A DNA stretch of 64,000 nt, from NCBI RefSeq assembly GCF_021155765.1, contig NC_060110.1, forward strand, positions 10,353,501-10,417,500, given 5' to 3'. The stretch comes from Diprion similis (Eukaryota > Arthropoda > Insecta > Hymenoptera > Diprionidae). The position numbers and the translations under genes are program-made. Positions 1 through 10,861 of this stretch are shown here, piece by piece (the stretch's first letter is position 1; each line of letters opens with the position of its first letter). A model generated the notes under the pieces. The model worked only from the letters and a program-made list of their open reading frames with translations. It was not told the DNA's origin and ran no database searches.

Positions 1-3000
1 AAAATCTGCAGTTTTTCGGCTGTAACTTTTGATGCGCTGCTCGCAACGTATTGGGACTGCGCTCAATCGATTTCTCTCGAAAAATTACGTCGAAATAGTG
101 CCCTAAGAAATGATTTGCAGCATTTTTAGAAATCGTCGGAATTTTCGACAAAAATCCAAAGGGGTTAGCCTTAGTTTTTTCTTGATTTTCGGAGCCGAAA
201 ATTTTGCGTCTCCGAATCGATTAGTATGACCCTTTCTAGGGTAATTCGACCACCAGGAACTCAGAAAACACATGAAAAAGAGCGTCGGACCAACGGCAGA
301 GAAATGACGATAAAAATCCGCAGTTTTTCGGCTGTAACTTTTGATGCGCTGCTCGCAGCGTATTGGGACTGCGCTTGATCGATTTCTCTCAGAAAATTAC
401 GTCGAAATAGTGCCCTAAGAAATGATTTGTAGCATTTTTAGAAATCGTCAAAATTTTCGACAAAAATCCAAAGGGGTTAGCCTTAGTTTTTTCTTTATTT
501 TCGGAGCTGAAAACTTTGCGTCGCCGAATCGATTAGTATGGCCCTTTCTAGGGTAATTCGACCACCAGGAACTCAGAAAACACATGAAAAAGGGCGTCGG
601 ACCAACGGCCGAGAAATGACGATAAAAATCTGCGGTTTTCCGGCTGTAACTTTTGATGCGCTGCTCGCAACGTATTGGGACTGCGCTCAATCGATTTCTC
701 TCGAAAAATTACGTCGAAATAGTGCCCTAAGAAATGAAATGCAGCATTTTTAGAAATCGTCGAAATTTTCGACAAAAATCCAAAGGGGTTAGCCTTAGTT
801 TTTTCTTGATTTTCGGAGCCGAAAATTTTGCGTCTCCGAATCGATCAGTATGACCCTTTCTAGGGTAATTCGACCACCAGGAACTCAGATAACACATGAA
901 AAAGAGCGTCGGACCAACGGCAGAGAAACGACGATAAAAATCCGCAGTTTTTCGGCTGTAACTTTTGATGCGCTGCTCGCAGCGTATTGGGACTGCGCTT
1001 GATCGATTTCTCTCGGAAAATTACGTCGAAATAGTGCCCTAAGAAATGATTTGTAGCATTTTTAGAAATCGTCAAAATTTTCGACAAAAATCCAAAGGGG
1101 TTAGCCTTAGTTTTTTCTTGATTTTCGGAGCCGAAAATTTTGCGTCTCCGAATCGATTAGTATGACACTTTCTAGGGTAATTCGACCACCAGGAACTCAG
1201 ATAACACATGAAAAAGAGCGTCGGACCAACGGCAGAGAAACGACGATAAAAATCCGCAGTTTTTCGGCTGTAACTTTTGATGCGCTGCTCGCAGCGTATT
1301 GGGACTGCGCTTGATCGATTTCTCTCGGAAAATTACGTCGAAATAGTGCCCTAAGAAATGATTTGTAGCATTTTTAGAAATCGTCAAAATTTTCGACAAA
1401 AATCCAAAGGGGTTAGCCTTAGTTTTTTCTTGATTTTCGGAGCCGAAAATTTTGCGTCTCCGAATCGATTAGTATGACACTTTCTAGGGTAATTCGACCA
1501 CCAGGAACTCAGGAAACACATGAAAAAGAGCGTCGGACCAACGGCAGAGAAATGACGATAAAAATCTGCAGTTTTTCGGCTGTAACTTTTGATGCGCTGC
1601 TCGCAGCGTATTGGGACTGCGCTCAATCGATTTCTCTCAAAAAATTACGTCGAAATAGTGCCCCAAGAAATTATTTGCAGCATTTTTATAAATCGTTGAA
1701 ATTTACGACAAAAATCCAAAGGGGTTAGCCTTAGTTTTTTCTTGATTTTCGGAGCCGAAAATTTTGCGTCTCCGAATCGATTAGTATGACCCTTTCTAGG
1801 GTAATTCGACCACCAGGAACTCAGAAAACACATGAAAAAGAGCGTGGGACCAACGGCAGAGAAATGACGATGAAAATCTGCAGTTTTTCGGCTGTAACTT
1901 TTGAGGCGCTGCTCGCAGCGTATTGGGACTGCGCTCAATCGATTTCCCTCGAAAAATTACGTCGAAATAGTGCCCTAAGAAATGATTTGCAGCATTTTTA
2001 GAAATCGTCGAAATTTTCGACAAAAATCCAAAGGGGTTAGCCTTAGTTTTTTCTTGATTTTCGGAGCCGAAAATTTTGCGTCTCCGAATCGATTAGTATG
2101 ACCCTTTCTAGGGTAATTCGACCACCAGAAACTCAGAAAACACATGAAAAAGAGCGTGGGACCAACGGCAGAGAAATGACGATGAAAATCTGCAGTTTTT
2201 CGGCTGTAACTTTTGATGCGCTGCTCGCAGCGTATTGGGACTGCGCTGAATCGATTTCTCTCGAAAAATTACGTCGAAATAGTGCCCTAAGAAATGATTC
2301 GCAGCATTTTTAGAAATCGTCGAAATTTTCGACAAAAATCCAAAGGGGTTAGCCTTAGTTTTTTCTTGATTTTCGGAGCCGAAAATTTTGCGTCTCCGAA
2401 TCGATTAGTATGACCCTTTCTAGGGTAATTCGACCACCAGGAACTCAGAAAACACATGAAAAAAAGCGTGGGACCAACGGCAGAGAAATGACGATGAAAA
2501 TCTGCAGTTTTTCGGCTGTAACTTTTGATGCGCTGCTCGCAGCGTATTGGGACTGCACTCAGTCGATTTCTCTCGAAAAATTACGTCGAAATAATGCCGT
2601 AAGAAATGATTCGCAGTATTTTTAGAAATCGTCGAAATTTTCGACAAAAATCCAAAGGGGTTAGCCTTAGTTTTTTCTTGATTTTCGGAGCCGAAAATTT
2701 TGCGTCTCCGAATCGATTAGTATGACCCTTTCTAGGGTAATTCGACCACCAGGAACTCAGAAAACACATGAAAAAGAGCGTGGGACCAACGGCAAAGAAA
2801 TGACGATGAAAATCTGCAGTTTTTCGGCTGTAACTTTTGAGGCGCTGCTCGCAGCGTATTGGGACTGCGCTCAATCGATTTCTCTCGAAAAATTACGTCG
2901 AAATAGTGCCCTAAGAAATAATTTGCAGCATTTTTAGAAATCGTCGAAATTTTCGACAAAAATCCAAAGGGGTTAGCCTTAGTTCTTTCTTGATTTTCGG

Positions 3001-4368
3001 AGCCGAAAATTTTGCGTCTCCGAATCGATTAGTATGACCCTTTCTAGGGTAATTCGACCACCAGGAACTCAGAAAACACATGAAAAAGAGCTTCGGACCA
3101 ACGGCAGAGAAATGACGATAAAAATCTGCAGTTTTTCGGCTGTAACTTTTGATGCGCTGCTCGCAGCGTATTGGGACTGCGCTCAATCGATTTCTCTCGA
3201 AAAATTACGTCGAAATAGTGCCCTAAGAAATGATTTGCAGCATTTTTAGAAATCGTCGGAATTTTCGACAAAAATCCAAAGGGGTTAGCCTTAGTTTTTT
3301 CTTGATTTTCGGAGCTGAAAATTTTGCGTCGCCGAATCGATTAGTATGGCCCTTTCTAGGGTAATTCGACCACCAGGAACTCAGAAAACACATGAAAAAG
3401 GGCGTCGGACCAACGGCAGAGAAATGACGATAAAAATCTGCAGTTTTTCGGCTGTAACTTTTGATGCGCTGCTCGCAGCGTATTGGGACTGCGCTCAATC
3501 GATTTCTCTCGAAAAATTACGTCGAAATAGTGCCCTAAGAAATGATTTGCAGCATTTTTAGAAATCGTCGAAATTTTCGACAAAAATCCAAAGGGGTTAG
3601 CCTTAGTTTTTTCTTGATTTTCGGAGCCGATAATTTTGCGTCTCCGAATCGATTAGTACGGCCCTTTCTAGGGTAATTCGACCACCAGGAACTCAGAAAA
3701 CACATGAAAAAGAGCGTCGGACCAACGGCAGAGAAATGACGATGAAAATCTGCAGTTTTTCGGCTGTAACTTTCGAGGCGCTGCTCGCAGCGTATTGGGA
3801 CTGCGCTCAATCGATTTCTCTCGAAAAATTACGTCGAAATAGTGCCCCAAGAAATGATTTGCAGCATTTTCAGAAATCGTCGAAATTTTCGACAAAAATC
3901 CAAAGGGGTTAGCCTTAGTTTTTTCTTGATTTTCGGAGCCGAAAATTTTCCGTCTTCGAATCGATTAGTATGACCCTTTCTAGGGTAATTCGACCACCAG
4001 GAACTGAGAAAACACATGAAAAAGAGCGTGGGACCAACGGCAGAGAAATGACGATGAAAATCTGCAGTTTTTCGGCTGTAACTTTTGAGGCGCTGCTCGC
4101 AGCGTATTGGGACTGCGCTCAATCGATTTCTCTCGAAAAATTACGTCAAAATAGTGCCCCAAGAAATGATTTGCAGCATTTTTAGAAATCGTCGAAATTT
4201 TCGACAAAAATCCAAAGGGGTTAGCCTTAGTTTTTTCTTGATTTTCGGAGCCGAAAATTTTGCGTCTCCGAATCGATTAGTATGACCCTTTCTAGGGTAA
4301 TTCGACCACCATGAACTCAGAAAACACATGAAACAGAGCGTCGGACCAACAGGAGAGAAATGACGATG
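1..4368. repeat. 312-bp tandem satellite array, 14 intact copies
   Basis: Fourteen head-to-tail copies start at 1, 313, 625, 937 and so on every 312 bp to 4057, with no length change between copies. The array continues beyond the left edge. Copies differ by a few to roughly a dozen substitutions. Subtypes can be seen: copies at 313, 937 and 1249 carry GCTTGATC where others carry GCTCAATC, and copies at 1873, 2809, 3745 and 4057 carry GAGGCG where others carry GATGCG. Most units contain the 15-bp dyad GTCGAAATTTTCGAC (for example 759-773) and a second dyad with CGGAG/CTCCG arms around AAAATTTT (for example 190-214). Because 312 is divisible by three, the same short frames recur on both strands in every unit; I treat them as by-products of the repeat, not as genes. 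No transposase, reverse transcriptase or terminal repeat is visible. Confidence 0.98.
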
Positions 4369-5000
4369 AAAATTTCTAGTTTTCTGGCTCTCACTCCTGA
4401 TGCGTTGCTCGCAGCGTATTGAAATCGCGTTTCATGGTCTTCTTCTACAAAATAACTTCGGAACTGTTCATCAAAGAATACTATTCAGCACTTTTTCGTT
4501 TTGTCGAACGATGCACCAAAAATCCAAAGAGGTTACTTTCCTTCTGCCTGAACAAGTTTTCGTATGTCAATCGACTCGTACGACTCTCACTGTACTGATA
4601 GAACTTTTAGGAACTCAGAAAACACAGCAGAAAGAGCGTAGGGTCAACAGCAGAGAAATCACGTATGAAAGACCAGAAGCAGAGATATTTCGAGAAGGAT
4701 TTTTCGTTTTCAGGCTGTAACTTTTGATTCGTCGCTTGCAGCGTATCAGAACTACGTGCAATCGATTTCGCCTACCACGTTACGTTAATAGAGTGAATCA
4801 GAAAATTGATTCCAGCATTTTTGAAAACGTCAAAATTCACACCAATAACCCACTCTGATTGGCTCTACTATTTCATTCAAATAAAAATCACTCGTTTGAG
4901 AATTGATTTCTTCGACTCTTTCTTGATGAAGCTGACTCTGAGCAACGCAGAACAGACGTGAAAATAGCGACGGCCGCACCGTTCTGGAAATACGGAGAAA
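4369..5000. repeat. Two decayed satellite copies at the array edge
   Basis: The unit phase continues at 4369. This copy is heavily substituted but still alignable: it keeps the GATGCGTTGCTCGCAGCGTA block, AAAAATCCAAAG, GGAACTCAGAAAACACA and the GCAGAGAAAT segment. The next copy, about 4690-5000, is weaker still; it keeps GGCTGTAACTTTTGAT, GCAGCGTAT, CAATCGATTTC and fragments of the tail. Divergence therefore rises stepwise away from the homogenised core, as expected at the edge of a satellite block where unequal exchange no longer homogenises copies. Confidence 0.85.
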
Positions 5001-5419
5001 ACAGTTAGGAAATTGTTTTTATTTTATCTATCTGCATTCGGGTTTCATGTAGCAATACAATGTTATACATATCGTATTCTGCGGAGGTGCATTCAACCTG
5101 TACAAACCCAGTACATATGCACAAAGTTTATCAATCACTACCTCACTTACTACTTAGCATATGCTGCTTAAGGTCATATGTATTCTAGGTACTGCTTCAA
5201 TCTAAGATAATAGTCGGCTTAGTTATGTGGTGTTTCATCATTATTTATAGTTTTTTTCATGAATAGAGTTATTACTCAGCAAGTCGTTTATGTATTATAC
5301 ACCAACATCCAAACACTTGTACTACGATTAAAGCATCATAAATATACTGAAACTGAACTGTATCTAAACTGTCTCGCTGTGATTTGTTATTAACGTTTCC
5401 CATCTGTGTATCAACCTGG
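5001..5419. other. Non-satellite spacer inside the array edge
   Basis: About 420 bp of AT-rich sequence separates the last decayed contiguous copy from an outlying remnant. I see no gene, no similarity to the 312-bp unit and no clear element ends. It may be an insertion or a copy decayed past recognition. Confidence 0.5.
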
Positions 5420-5650
5420 TGCAAATTTCATGTTTTTGGCCGTTACTTCCAAATGCTGTTCGTAGCGAGTCTTGACTGCGCAATCAATTCCACTCGCAAA
5501 ATTACGTCGATGTAGTACATCAGGGAATCGATTCTAGTAGCAATAAAAATTGTTTTAATTATTATTTAAAAAAATGGAAAGGGTTAGCTTTACTTTCCAA
5601 GCAAAAAAATTTTCACCCCAATTCGCTATGCAGAGAATGGACGGCCAGAA
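5420..5650. repeat. Outlying, strongly diverged satellite remnant
   Basis: The order of landmarks matches the 312-bp unit: GGCCGTTACTT, then TGCTGTTCGTAGCGAGT, GACTGCGCAATCAATTCC, AAATTACGTCGATGTAGTA, and later AAAGGGTTAGC and AATTCGCTATG. Many substitutions and small indels interrupt it. The tail past about 5650 is not recognisable. Confidence 0.7.
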
Positions 5651-7150
5651 AAAGAATTAATATCAAAGGGAAAAAGTAATTCAAATTGATAACAATAATC
5701 TATTTCCAACGTAAAAGAAAACACTCTTGAGTGTGAAATTATCATTCGTAGAAAGTCGATCCTCAGGTTTGTGGAATGTTGGAATTGATACTTTTAAATG
5801 TGCAACACTGCAAAGTGTAACTATACTCGCTTCAACTTCCTCTGATGCGGAATAGCAGATTATAACTACGTATTTTGGCAAAGTGGCGATATAACAGTTT
5901 GAGTGAAAGCATTATTTCGTGCCCATTACAGTTTCATGTCAACCGCGATTTCGAATCGTCTTCATACAGGTAGGTATATAGTACGTACAGCTGACAGGAT
6001 AAAAATTGAGTTTTCGGATAACGTTGCGTTAGAACCAGAATTTAATGATTTGAAAGCCAACGGATTATTCCCCTTGAAAATCAATCATTGAAAAACAATC
6101 GTCGATTTTTCGGTAATGTGATTTATGTAATTCTGAATACTAAGCAGAAGGTGAAATAGATTTTTTTTTACCTATTTTGTGGCCCATTTCCAAAAAGTTG
6201 TATTACTGAAGGACAATGTTAACGCCTTATCAAAATTTGAAATAAATTTACAAGACTTTTATTCTTTATTCCAGTTAATTTGCGACGGACTTCATGATGA
6301 TAGTTATTTCCGTGGCAGGTGCACATTATTTTCGTGACAAGTGCGCATAAAATAGGGATTTCTTGACGAGTGTAAAGTGCCGCACAAGAATCAAGAAGTC
6401 CCCAATGCTATCTCCTGCTATCTCCTCTCAAAACGAGAATCTTGTGTAGTCATTGTAAGCACTAATGCTTAAAAGTCGAATCTAAGCATTAGTGCTCTTA
6501 AAAACTAGAAAGTAGTCAAGTTGTTGAGGAAGGTAGCACAGAAATTCATTTTCATCATTCACTTTTATATTTATTCAAGCACCTACGTAATGTTTCTTAG
6601 TTAAAACCAAATTACCGTCACCAAATCTTGGGAAAAACTCAGAAAATAGGATCAGCCTTTTACATATCTTCAACGTGCTTCTGTCAAAGAGAAAAATGTT
6701 TTAGTTTTTCGGATATCTTGAAAATTTGAAACATTGAATTTTTTTAATTCACAATTTTAAAACTGCCCACAAAATCGAAAAGATTCTTCATTGAAACATT
6801 CTTGAAAGGATTGAAACTGAAAATGAAGTAGTTATAAATTTGTCCAAAATATTTGCAGTTCAAAATTGACTTTGTAAAAAAAATTTGGAAAAATAAATTG
6901 TTCATCTTAGAGATGCTACCGTCGCCTAAAAAGGTTTGATATATTCAGGTAAATATAAACGATACACATTCGTTTATTTGACTGACATTCACTTTTCCGT
7001 TGTATAATTCCAGGGTACATGGAATGCGCCGAACTGTTACGAGAAATAATGTGGGCTGTAAGTCTTGAATATATATTCAGTCAACGCATCGTACAAGTTC
7101 CATTTGAGCGGCAGAAATTTGAAAGCCCCGCCATTCGAGGTTTAGTACAT
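5651..7150. other. Intergenic spacer between satellite and RWDD1
   Basis: AT-rich sequence without a recognisable gene. It holds a 14-bp perfect inverted repeat (6458-6496). It also holds a short candidate exon at 7013-7058, between an AATTCCAG acceptor and a GTAAGT donor, with one open frame reading YMECAELLREIMWA. That peptide matches nothing I know. Open frames at 5681-5881 (-) and 5903-6091 (+) show no domain. Confidence 0.5.
6458..6496. repeat. Perfect 14-bp inverted repeat, 11-nt loop
   Basis: The arm AGCACTAATGCTTA (6458-6471) is followed by its exact reverse complement TAAGCATTAGTGCT (6483-6496) with eleven bases between. Pairing does not extend beyond the arms, so the stem is too short for a typical miRNA precursor. 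It could form a small hairpin or cruciform; its role is unknown. Confidence 0.85.
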
Positions 7151-7154
7151 TGAA

Positions 7155-7353
7155 AAAGCGCAAGATGGCGCGTGAATTTTGCAACAGCCTGATACACGGG
7201 AGTGACGAGTCTCCTTAAAGTCTTCCCTAAGTTGTCCGTGCTGTTCTGTATCATCCGGTAATTGTCACTATGGACTTAGGTTAAAATCTGGATTTCATAA
7301 GAAAGTATTAACGCTCTGGTTGATTTATAAGAGGAAGACGACGGAATTAAAAA
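7155..7353 (+). promoter_or_regulatory. Probable RWDD1 promoter and 5' leader
   Basis: This 200-bp stretch just before the RWDD1 start codon is richer in GC than the spacer to its left. It contains CAAGATGGCG (7161-7170), which resembles both the YY1/Pleiohomeotic motif (AAGATGGCGGC) found near animal transcription starts and the core of CTCF-type sites (AGATGGCGC). No TATA box is evident. The exact transcription start cannot be fixed from sequence. Confidence 0.4.
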
Positions 7354-9035
7354 ATGGATTATAGAGACGAGCAGGTCAATGAAATCGAGGCACTCGATTC
7401 CATATACTGTGGCGATATGGAAAGTAAGTTCAGACCTGCACGGTAAAAACATAACCTATACTCGTCGCTTCTTGCAGCATTATCAACATAACCTATTATT
7501 TATTGTATCACAGAGTAATCATTGTATGCGCGATAATCAGCGAGCACAAAATAACAAACAATCCCTATGTACTCAAATATTTCAAAGTAATATAGCTCCA
7601 ACTTTGTCGTATATAAGAATTGCTGGAACGGCATGTAAACATGATGAAATTTTGTCATCATATATTGACAATTAAACGTATTGCATACCATACATCTCTT
7701 AAATATAAAATTTGACACTGATGAAGTTGAATTTCCAACTCTGCCGGCTGTAATAATGATTAAACAGCATATTATCAACCTGCTTTGATGATGTGGTGAG
7801 ATCTGGTGATATAATTGTCATTCAATCATTTCTTTTTTTCATTGCTTCATACGTAGAATGCTGAAGATTTTCAATTAAAAAAATATATCCTGTAATAAAA
7901 AACGTTATAAGTAAATAATGCAAACTATTTATTCTTACTGTAGTACGATTTAACAGGAGTCATGACGGAGCTGCAAAAATATTTTCTGATCGACTCTAAC
8001 ATGACTGGTGTAACTCGCATGAAATCGCTGTATGGCATCAATACACTTGGTATGAATAATACTTGAAATGTAAAGTCAAATATGCTTTTTGTTACAGTAA
8101 TAGCAAAACAGCCCTTCTACAAATTTTCAATCCCAATTAAATCTGAAGAATACGAACTAGACACGAGCAATGGATTAGCTTGTCGGCTAGAATTTACTTA
8201 CACAGCCAAATATCCTGATGAGCCACTAGTTATAGACATTGAGGATCAAGAAAACTTTGAGGATGGTGACGAACAGATACTCAAAGAACACTTAGCCGAG
8301 GAAATGAATGAAAATTTAGGCATGGTTATGGTTTTCACTCTCGTTAGTGCTGCGCAAGAGTGGCTCAACGTTCAGTGGGACAAAATAAAAATGCATAGGG
8401 AAGAAAGTGCTGCCTTGAAATTAATAGAGGAAGAAGAAGCTGAAAGAGTAAAAACAATGATGAATTTATTATATATAAGTGCCTTACATCTTAAATCTAA
8501 CTTCCAATTCTTTCACCATGCTTCACTCCTGTTGTTCTGATTTCTAGAATTTCATATCAATACCACAGATTAACTTCAATGTTTGTAAAATTGCAGAAAA
8601 GATTTGAGGGAACAAGAGTTACTGTCGAGACGTTTCTAACCTGGAAAGAGAAGTTCGATGACGAAATGGGAATTACAAAACGACGTGAAATTGCGGAACG
8701 AGAAGGAAAAAAGTTGACTGGAAGAGAGCTCTTTATGACAGATAAAACATTAGACCAATCCGATTTGAAGTTCTTGGAAGACGGTATGTATTTTCAGTCC
8801 TCATTCACCATTTTTCAAATTATCTGCTATAGTGAAGTTAAGCTATTCTCAATATGAGCTTTATTAGATTTTATATTTGTCGGTTCGATCGACCTCCATG
8901 GTTTGTTTCACTTTTAAAGGAGACGCAGTCAAGGTGGATGAAAGCCTGTTTCAAAACTTGGAAGATCTTGATTTGGATGATGATCCGGATGATCTGGATT
9001 TTGACCCAAACAGTTTGTCTGATGACAGTGCCTAA
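7354..9035 (+). CDS. RWDD1: RWD domain-containing protein 1 (DRG family regulatory protein 2)
   Basis: Four exons join in phase: 7354-7423, 8098-8447, 8597-8783 and 8920-9035, giving 240 aa plus TAA; the human protein is about 243 aa. Introns begin GTAAGT, GTAAAA, GTATGT and end ACAG, GCAG, AAAG; the first three exons end in phases 1, 0 and 1. The start ATG is the first in the leader and gives MDYRDEQVNEIEALDSIY, the usual RWD opening. The RWD domain fills about residues 5-115 with the hallmark YPDEP at 62-66. A charged helical stretch follows (HREESAALKLIEEEEAER), then the conserved DFRP2 region with the WKEKFDDE, LTGRELF and LDQSDLKFLEDG motifs, and an Asp-rich tail ending LSDDSA. In the family, RWDD1 binds and stabilises the translation-associated GTPase DRG2 in the cytoplasm; the yeast counterpart Gir2 also contacts Gcn1. 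Function is inferred from this homology. All key family segments are present and nothing looks broken. Confidence 0.96.
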
Positions 9036-9488
9036 TAATGTCAATGGTAGCAAATGAGCTATTTTCACTAACTGACAGAGGCTCCTAGACTTGTCAGCGA
9101 CGAGGAATTTAAACTCGTGATCAACGCATGCTAGAAGGGTGGAGCACAAATGCATTTACATGCCTAATACCGTTAAAGTGTTTTGTAACAATTGTAAATA
9201 GTTGGATATTTTACGTTAACAAAGCTTAGTTTACCGGTATTTGAGATACTTTGTATTGTACTCTTATTTCACCTTTTTGTCATAATAGTATGAAGTAAGA
9301 ACGTAACAGCAATCGCGTAGATTCCATTTTCAACTATCTTCTGCTTTGTTACAGAAAAGAAAACCGTCCTAGCGTTCAGATCTGTTTTTAAATAAGTGCT
9401 TCATCGACAGATCGTGTTAGACTGCTCAAATTAAAGTTTTCAGAATTTTTTTCAATATCATATACGAGTATGAATTTGGATTCATTTA

Positions 9489-9494
9489 AATAAA
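9489..9494 (+). terminator. Candidate RWDD1 poly(A) signal
   Basis: AATAAA lies 454 bp after the RWDD1 stop codon, followed by a pyrimidine-rich stretch (TTTTCTCTCCCCC). It would give a 3' UTR of roughly 480 nt. Other AT-rich hexamers nearby are possible alternatives. Confidence 0.5.
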
Positions 9495-9499
9495 CGTCC

Positions 9500-10120
9500 C
9501 CGTTTTCTCTCCCCCAGTGTATCGGAATCCAACTTGTGGGTATGCAGGGTAATCAACCCATAATAGCAAAAAAATTTAATGAACATCAAACCAAAACAAA
9601 CAACTCTGTGTCATCTATTGAACTTTTATTTTGTAACATTCGATCGGTAGGGAGTAAATACAAATAATAAAAAACTATTTATATAATTAAAAAAGATAAT
9701 ATCGAACATCGTTTTTATTCTGTCTGCGATGGAGTAATAGTGACAAAATCGGTAGTTCTCCTTGGTGTTTTTTTTTTTTTTTATCTCATCCAAAGGAAGC
9801 TCGATACTTCCATATTAGTTCACTAATTTCGATACGTCGAAGTATCCCCTCGTTGCGTATGCTTTTCCACAACAATTCGTTGGCATTATAAATTTATGTA
9901 TGAGATATTTCAAAGGGTCACAACGAAGCGGAAGGTCTGGCGTTGAGAAATGCCGCAGGTTTGTTGTCAGTAGGTGCCTTTATATCGAGGTAGCAGCATT
10001 CGCCGTATCACAAGTGATAATAGTCCGCATATCGTCCGCCAGACGGCCAAACGCGGTTCCGACAATCAATACAGGCGCAACTCCGTAGAATCACCGGAGA
10101 GCTTGCTTTACAGCGAGCTT
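9500..10120. other. Spacer between RWDD1 and the Tusp 5' region
   Basis: No gene is recognised. The left part is AT-rich and includes a T run near 9766-9781. From about 9930 the sequence becomes CpG-rich, grading into the probable Tusp promoter. The short frames here show no domain. Confidence 0.5.
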
Positions 10121-10290
10121 TCAGTTTGACACTCGGCCGCGTGTAAAGCTCACGACCTTTGCGAAATATCAGTGAAAAGTGGCGAGCGAGGCGGAGGAGA
10201 TACGCGGCGGCAAAATGGCGGCCACAGTGCGAAACAAATGACAGCGCGGATTTTGCGAAGCTTGCAAGCTTTAACAAGGACCCGCGAAAT
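10121..10290 (+). promoter_or_regulatory. CpG-rich probable Tusp promoter / transcript start
   Basis: A locally GC- and CpG-rich block about 0.6 kb before the Tusp start codon. It holds TCAGTT (10121-10126), the arthropod initiator consensus, and about 90 bp further on CAAAATGGCGGC (10211-10222), one mismatch from the YY1/Pho motif seen just downstream of many TATA-less starts. No TATA box is seen. Assignment to Tusp rests on position and strand; a divergent transcript cannot be excluded. Confidence 0.4.
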
Positions 10291-10765
10291 TGCCCGATTT
10301 GTCAAATTTCCATGAGAATATTTACTAGTTTCAAACAACCGCAAATTAGAATAAATACATTTTTTACTTTCTCAATTCCCGAAGGGCGCGTACCTTAATT
10401 TATATCGTAAGAACATTTTCATTACACAATTCGAGAATAAAATAGTACATTTTATCAGTGGCAAGCGGACGACGTCATTGAGCTTTAAAGAAACGAATTA
10501 TTGTAAGTGATACCGTTCTTAGCAAACTTGGATCCTTTGACAATGAACCCGGCACTCGACGAGATGCGTTACAAGCTCTCATTTAGGGAGATGATTCTTT
10601 CAATAGGGTGAAACAGTTACTCCAATGCCTGATGATGTATACACCTCGTATCATTGAAGCGTAAATCCTGTACATAGAAATTGTTAAAAATGTTGCGAAA
10701 TCTTTGAACCATTGGACAATTCTCAATTACAAGTTACATGGGATTACGAAACAAATGAATCAAAA
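10291..10765 (+). other. Presumed Tusp 5' untranslated region
   Basis: Sequence between the CpG-rich block and the Tusp ATG. The reading frame of coding exon 1 is open only back to 10688, where a TAA precedes it, so coding cannot extend further upstream without another exon. A GTAAGT at 10503 could be a donor for a leader intron, but I see no convincing matching acceptor. Confidence 0.35.
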
Positions 10766-10861
10766 ATGCATTTGCATTTTGAGAAAAATAACAACGCTAA
10801 GTGTGACTGCAACATCCTGTCGCTCAGTTGGATGGGAAAAGTGCCAGACGAGCTTCCTGAG
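10766..10861 (+). CDS. Tusp: Tusp coding exon 1
   Basis: Thirty-two codons from MHLHFEK to VPDELPE, then donor GTACGC in phase 0. The segment [12 protein letters not shown] corresponds to NILCLSWKGRVP near the N-terminus of human TULP4. The ATG at 10766 is the only in-frame ATG after the upstream TAA at 10685. This exon stands alone, 15.1 kb from the next, so gene finders could easily miss it. Confidence 0.9.

Noticed and set aside
448..4329. Dozens of 60-97 aa open frames within 0.4-4.3 kb on both strands
   Set aside because: They recur once per 312-bp satellite unit in overlapping frames and strands, match no protein family, and vary freely. They are by-products of the repeat.
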